Part shown: positions 41,208 through 43,765 of the stretch, one piece after another
Numbering within the stretch: the stretch's first letter is position 1
How the letters are laid out: every line of letters begins with the position of its first letter
NCBI GenBank assembly: GCA_947175605.1
Contig: CAMWNH010000009.1
Span: forward strand, 1 to 43,765
Source of the DNA: an uncultured Porphyromonadaceae bacterium
Lineage (GTDB): Bacteria > Bacteroidota > Bacteroidia > Bacteroidales > Muribaculaceae
Direction: 5' to 3'
DNA: 43,765 nucleotides
Notes under the pieces: generated by a model
What the model saw: the letters and a program-made list of their open reading frames with translations, nothing else
Told to the model about the DNA's origin: nothing
The model's database searches: none
Made by a program: the position numbers and the translations under genes

Positions 41208-41277
41208 TGGATTTTGTTTTTATTGTTGTTAGACTTCTTGAATCTCAATTATACCGGAAGGCTCTTGTTTTCGGCGA

Positions 41278-41308
41278 CAAAATTACATTAAATTTTCTTA
41301 ATTTCAAA
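41278..41308 (-). promoter_or_regulatory. Promoter of the winged-helix gene
   Basis: On the minus strand TTTG (41308-41305), 19-nt spacer, TAATTTTG (41285-41278): a complete consensus match. The expected start near 41271 gives a leader of about 64 nt. The 41208-41451 gap between this gene and rsgA is AT-rich; for rsgA I see only TAACTTTA (near 41426), a near match to the -7 element. Confidence 0.88.
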
Positions 41309-41451
41309 ATCTTTTTGAAGCAAAAGTGCAAATTCGTTGTCGCTTTGATGCAAATCCTCCTCCGATTTCAGTGCAATTTCATATCATTTTTCACTAATAA
41401 AACACCCGGGAAACAAATTTTGTTGTAACTTTACACACGTAAATAACATAT

Positions 41452-42441
41452 ATGTCAGAAAAGAACACAAACCGACCCGGCGACTCCGGGCCGCTGCGAT
41501 GCGGACTGGTGGTGCGCAACACGGGGGCGCACTATGTCGTCGAGCCCGACGACGGCGGTCCGGAAGTGAATTGCCGGATCAAGGGCAATTTCCGGATCAA
41601 AGGCATACGCACGACCAACCCCGTGGCCGTGGGCGACCGTGTGGCCATATCCGCCCCCGGCCCCGACGGCACCTCATTCATCACCGCCATCGAGCCGCGA
41701 CGCAACTATATCATCCGCCGCTCAAGTAACCTCTCGAAGGCCGCGCACATCATCGGTGCCAACATCGACCAGGCCATGCTCGTGGTGACTCTCGCGCACC
41801 CCACAACCTCAACAACATTCATTGACCGTTTTCTGGCCACCGCGGAGGCGTACAATATCCCGGCTATAATCGCCATCAACAAGATAGACCTCCTGACAGA
41901 CCCCGATGACCGGGAATTGCTCGAAGGCGTGACATATCTTTACCGTTCAATAGGCTACAAGGTCGTGCATCTGTCGGCCCGCACGGGCGAAGGCGTTGAC
42001 AAGCTCCTCGAACTTCTCGAAGGCAAGATAACTCTCCTTTCGGGCAATTCGGGCGTGGGAAAGAGCACGCTTATCAATGACCTCATTCCCGGAACGGAAC
42101 AACGCACAGCGGAAATCTCGGCGGCCCATGACCAGGGCATGCACACCACCACATTCTCCGAGATGTTCAGGCTCCCGGATGGCGGACGCATCATCGACAC
42201 TCCCGGAGTGCGCGGATTCGGGACGGTGGAATTCGACCGCCACGAGGTGGCACACTACTTCCCCGAAATATTCGCGACCGGAAAAGACTGCCGCTTCGGC
42301 AACTGCACCCACACGGGCGAGCCGGGCTGCGCCGTGCGCGAGGCCGTGGAGGACTGCCGCATCGCAGCATCACGCTATGCATCATACCTCAACATCCTCA
42401 CCGAGGACGCATCCGGAGCCGATGAAAAATATAGAAAATAA
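41452..42441 (+). CDS. rsgA: Ribosome small subunit-dependent GTPase A
   Basis: Checks maturation of the 30S subunit by GTP hydrolysis, 329 aa. N-terminal OB domain (~15-80, GLVVRNTGAHYVVEPDDGG), then a circularly permuted GTPase with motif order G4 (AINKID), G1 (LLSGNSGVGKSTLIND) and G3 (IDTPGVRGFG), and a C-terminal zinc-binding domain with DCRFGNCTHTGEPGCAV. Permuted order is diagnostic of the YjeQ/RsgA group. The N-terminus is slightly longer and basic. It starts 14 nt before the DUF59 gene, so the two are co-transcribed. Confidence 0.96.
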   Translation: MSEKNTNRPGDSGPLRCGLVVRNTGAHYVVEPDDGGPEVNCRIKGNFRIKGIRTTNPVAVGDRVAISAPGPDGTSFITAIEPRRNYIIRRSSNLSKAAHIIGANIDQAMLVVTLAHPTTSTTFIDRFLATAEAYNIPAIIAINKIDLLTDPDDRELLEGVTYLYRSIGYKVVHLSARTGEGVDKLLELLEGKITLLSGNSGVGKSTLINDLIPGTEQRTAEISAAHDQGMHTTTFSEMFRLPDGGRIIDTPGVRGFGTVEFDRHEVAHYFPEIFATGKDCRFGNCTHTGEPGCAVREAVEDCRIAASRYASYLNILTEDASGADEKYRK

Positions 42442-42455
42442 TAATCAGACATACA

Positions 42456-42776
42456 ATGACTGCTGACGAACGACTGAAGATTGAAGAACGCATCGTAGAG
42501 GTGCTACGCACGGTCTATGACCCGGAAATCCCAGTAGACATATACAGCCTCGGGCTTGTGTACCGCATCGACCTCGCCGACGATGGAGCCCTGACCGTGG
42601 ATATGACGCTCACGGCCCCCAACTGCCCCATGGCGGACTTTATCATGGAGGATGTGCGCATGAAGCTCGAGGGCATCGAGGGCGTGACGTCCGTGACAGT
42701 GAACATCGTGTTCGAACCCGAGTGGAACAAGGACATGATGAGCGAGGAAGCCAAGCTCGAACTGGGATTGCTCTGA
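42456..42776 (+). CDS. MIP18/DUF59-family Fe-S assembly factor
   Basis: 106 aa, the normal size for a single-domain MIP18 (DUF59, PaaD/SufT-like) protein. Visible motifs: VYDPEIPVDIYSLGLVYRID and the conserved cysteine loop MTLTAPNCPMADFI, then VTSVTVNIVFEPEWNKDMMSEEAK. Members take part in Fe-S cluster delivery or assembly. No suf or isc genes are adjacent in this window. The stop codon overlaps the lpxH start by 1 nt (TGATG), indicating translational coupling. Confidence 0.93.
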   Translation: MTADERLKIEERIVEVLRTVYDPEIPVDIYSLGLVYRIDLADDGALTVDMTLTAPNCPMADFIMEDVRMKLEGIEGVTSVTVNIVFEPEWNKDMMSEEAKLELGLL

Positions 42777-43549
42777 TGGGGAAAACTTTCTTCATAAGCG
42801 ACTGCCATCTGGGAGCAGGCTCGCACGTCGATCCGCAGGCCGTGGAGCGTCGTGTTGTGGCCTTTCTGCACAGTATCCGCGGTGAAGCCGACTCGCTATA
42901 TCTTTTAGGCGACATCCTGGACTATTGGTATGAATACCGCAATTGCGTGCCACAGGGCTTCGTGCGCTTTTTCGGAGCATTGGCCGAACTTGCGGATTCG
43001 GGCGTGAAAATATTCTGGTATGTCGGCAACCACGATGTCTGGCTCTACGACTACCTCAGCAGGGAAATTGGTCTAACGGTCGTCGACCCTCCCGAAGGGG
43101 GCAGTTTCATCAGTCTGGACGGCACGGAATTTTTTGTGGGCCATGGCGACGGCGTGGGCAAGCAAAGCCTATTCATGCGCACGGCCAGACCTGTGTTCCG
43201 CAGCCGCATCAGCCGCACTCTTTATGGTGCGATACATCCTCGCTGGACCATTGGCTTCGCGCGATGGTGGAGTCGCCGCAGTCGTGCTGCCGGCGTAGGG
43301 AAGGAGCGTCAGGAAACATACAAACGCCGCGCCGTGGGGGTGCTTGCTGAGTTTGGATCCGCCATATCCCGCACACATCCCGATCTGCGCTACATCGTGC
43401 TCGGACACCACCACTTCCCGATGGAACTTCCCGTGAGCCCGGAATGCACTCTGTACGTCTTGAGCGCATGGGATAACGAAAACCCGGTTTACGGGGAGTG
43501 GGATGGCGAAAAATTCGAGCTAAAATCTTTCAAAATGCCACAAGCCTGA
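42776..43549 (+). CDS. lpxH: UDP-2,3-diacylglucosamine diphosphatase
   Basis: Cleaves UDP-2,3-diacylglucosamine to lipid X and UMP in lipid A synthesis at the inner membrane, 257 aa. The start at 42776 (MGKTFFISDCHLG) is preferred over an upstream in-frame ATG at 42722 that lies inside the DUF59 gene. Calcineurin-like metal motifs are all visible: SDCHLG, LGDILDYWYEY, GNHDVWLYD, VGHGDG and GHHHFP. The Arg/Trp-rich cap region (RTLYGAIHPRWTIGFARWW) fits LpxH rather than a generic phosphoesterase. No other lipid A gene is adjacent. Confidence 0.92.
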   Translation: MGKTFFISDCHLGAGSHVDPQAVERRVVAFLHSIRGEADSLYLLGDILDYWYEYRNCVPQGFVRFFGALAELADSGVKIFWYVGNHDVWLYDYLSREIGLTVVDPPEGGSFISLDGTEFFVGHGDGVGKQSLFMRTARPVFRSRISRTLYGAIHPRWTIGFARWWSRRSRAAGVGKERQETYKRRAVGVLAEFGSAISRTHPDLRYIVLGHHHFPMELPVSPECTLYVLSAWDNENPVYGEWDGEKFELKSFKMPQA

Positions 43550-43652
43550 ATTTAATTCTCTTTAACACTTTGGCGGATTACATATCTATTTATTTGCCAT
43601 ACAGCCAATTATGTCTATTCTAAAGACACAGCCGGCAAAACCAAAATCAAAA

Positions 43653-43670
43653 ATATGTTTTGAAACATAT
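43653..43670. promoter_or_regulatory. 18-bp palindrome, candidate operator
   Basis: ATATGTTT (43653-43660), TG, AAACATAT (43663-43670): perfect 8-bp arms about a 2-nt centre, 7 nt before the -33 box of the adjacent promoter. Operator-like size and position; the regulator is not identifiable here. Confidence 0.5.
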
Positions 43671-43677
43671 CAAAAAG

Positions 43678-43709
43678 TTTGCAAGGGCATCAAAAAAGCC
43701 CGAACTTTG
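43678..43709 (+). promoter_or_regulatory. Promoter for a gene beyond the right edge
   Basis: TTTG (43678-43681), 20-nt spacer, GAACTTTG (43702-43709), one base off TAnnTTTG. It points rightward; no start codon for a long frame is seen before the window ends, so its gene lies outside. The 43550-43765 stretch otherwise holds AT-rich sequence only. Confidence 0.65.
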
Positions 43710-43765
43710 TATCGCAAACCTAAAAACAATCTTTTTTACCTTAGAAATTGTACCTATTGGAAACC

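Overview
The window is chromosomal DNA from a member of the Bacteroidales. It is moderately GC-rich (my impression, not counted), which with the gene content suggests a Muribaculaceae-like gut commensal; the family assignment is inference. The phylum rests on a SusC/SusD locus, lipoproteins with Cys lipoboxes, several promoters of the Bacteroidetes sigma type (TTTG, 19-21 nt, TAnnTTTG), a small-type SRP RNA, and a T9SS-like C-terminal domain. No insertion sequence, prophage, CRISPR array, tRNA or rRNA gene was seen.

Layout. 1-6.25 kb: a leftward RND efflux operon (membrane fusion protein, pump, outer membrane factor) ending in a strong intrinsic terminator, with a GTAG-type REP-like hairpin at the extreme left. 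6.4-7.9 kb: a rightward ABC-type ATPase fused to a DUF4435 TOPRIM-like domain, resembling a fused PARIS-type defence protein. 8-22.8 kb: a long rightward housekeeping run of gyrB, rnr, folB, metG, an asparaginase gene, a small secreted protein with a T9SS-like tail, dut, a TPR protein, a DUF4292 lipoprotein, a degenerate LytM (EnvC-like) protein, a lipid-linked oligosaccharide flippase and a small unknown. 22.9-24.2 kb: class II fructose-bisphosphate aldolase with its own promoter and terminator, then the SRP RNA gene on the other strand with an almost ideal promoter.

24.2-27.05 kb: a leftward operon ilvE - HD-domain protein - HipA-like kinase - DUF3037 protein. 27.05-27.29 kb: an AT-rich intergenic region with a terminator, a 21-bp tandem repeat, a promoter-like element and an 11-bp-spaced direct repeat of the sort OmpR-family regulators bind; I propose a small RNA here. 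27.3-29.45 kb: a leftward two-component system. 29.45-29.77 kb: a gene-free region with a candidate structured leader RNA ending in a terminator. 29.8-31 kb: a membrane family 2 glycosyltransferase.

31.1-40.9 kb: a compact starch/alpha-glucan utilisation locus: SusC transporter, SusD binding lipoprotein, SusE/F-like lipoprotein with three CBM26-like modules, surface GH13 alpha-amylase, and periplasmic GH97 alpha-glucosidase whose three key glutamates match SusB with a constant offset. No SusR-type regulator or SusA-type enzyme lies beside it. The locus ends in a terminator shared with a convergent 72-residue winged-helix gene. 41.4-43.55 kb: rsgA, a MIP18/DUF59 Fe-S assembly factor and lpxH. 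The right edge holds a promoter for a gene outside the window, with an 18-bp palindrome just upstream.

Strongest leads: the ATPase-DUF4435 fusion, the two candidate small RNAs (27.1 kb and 29.6 kb), the two-TM insertion in the RND pump, and the DUF4292 lipoprotein as a possible LolB-like factor.
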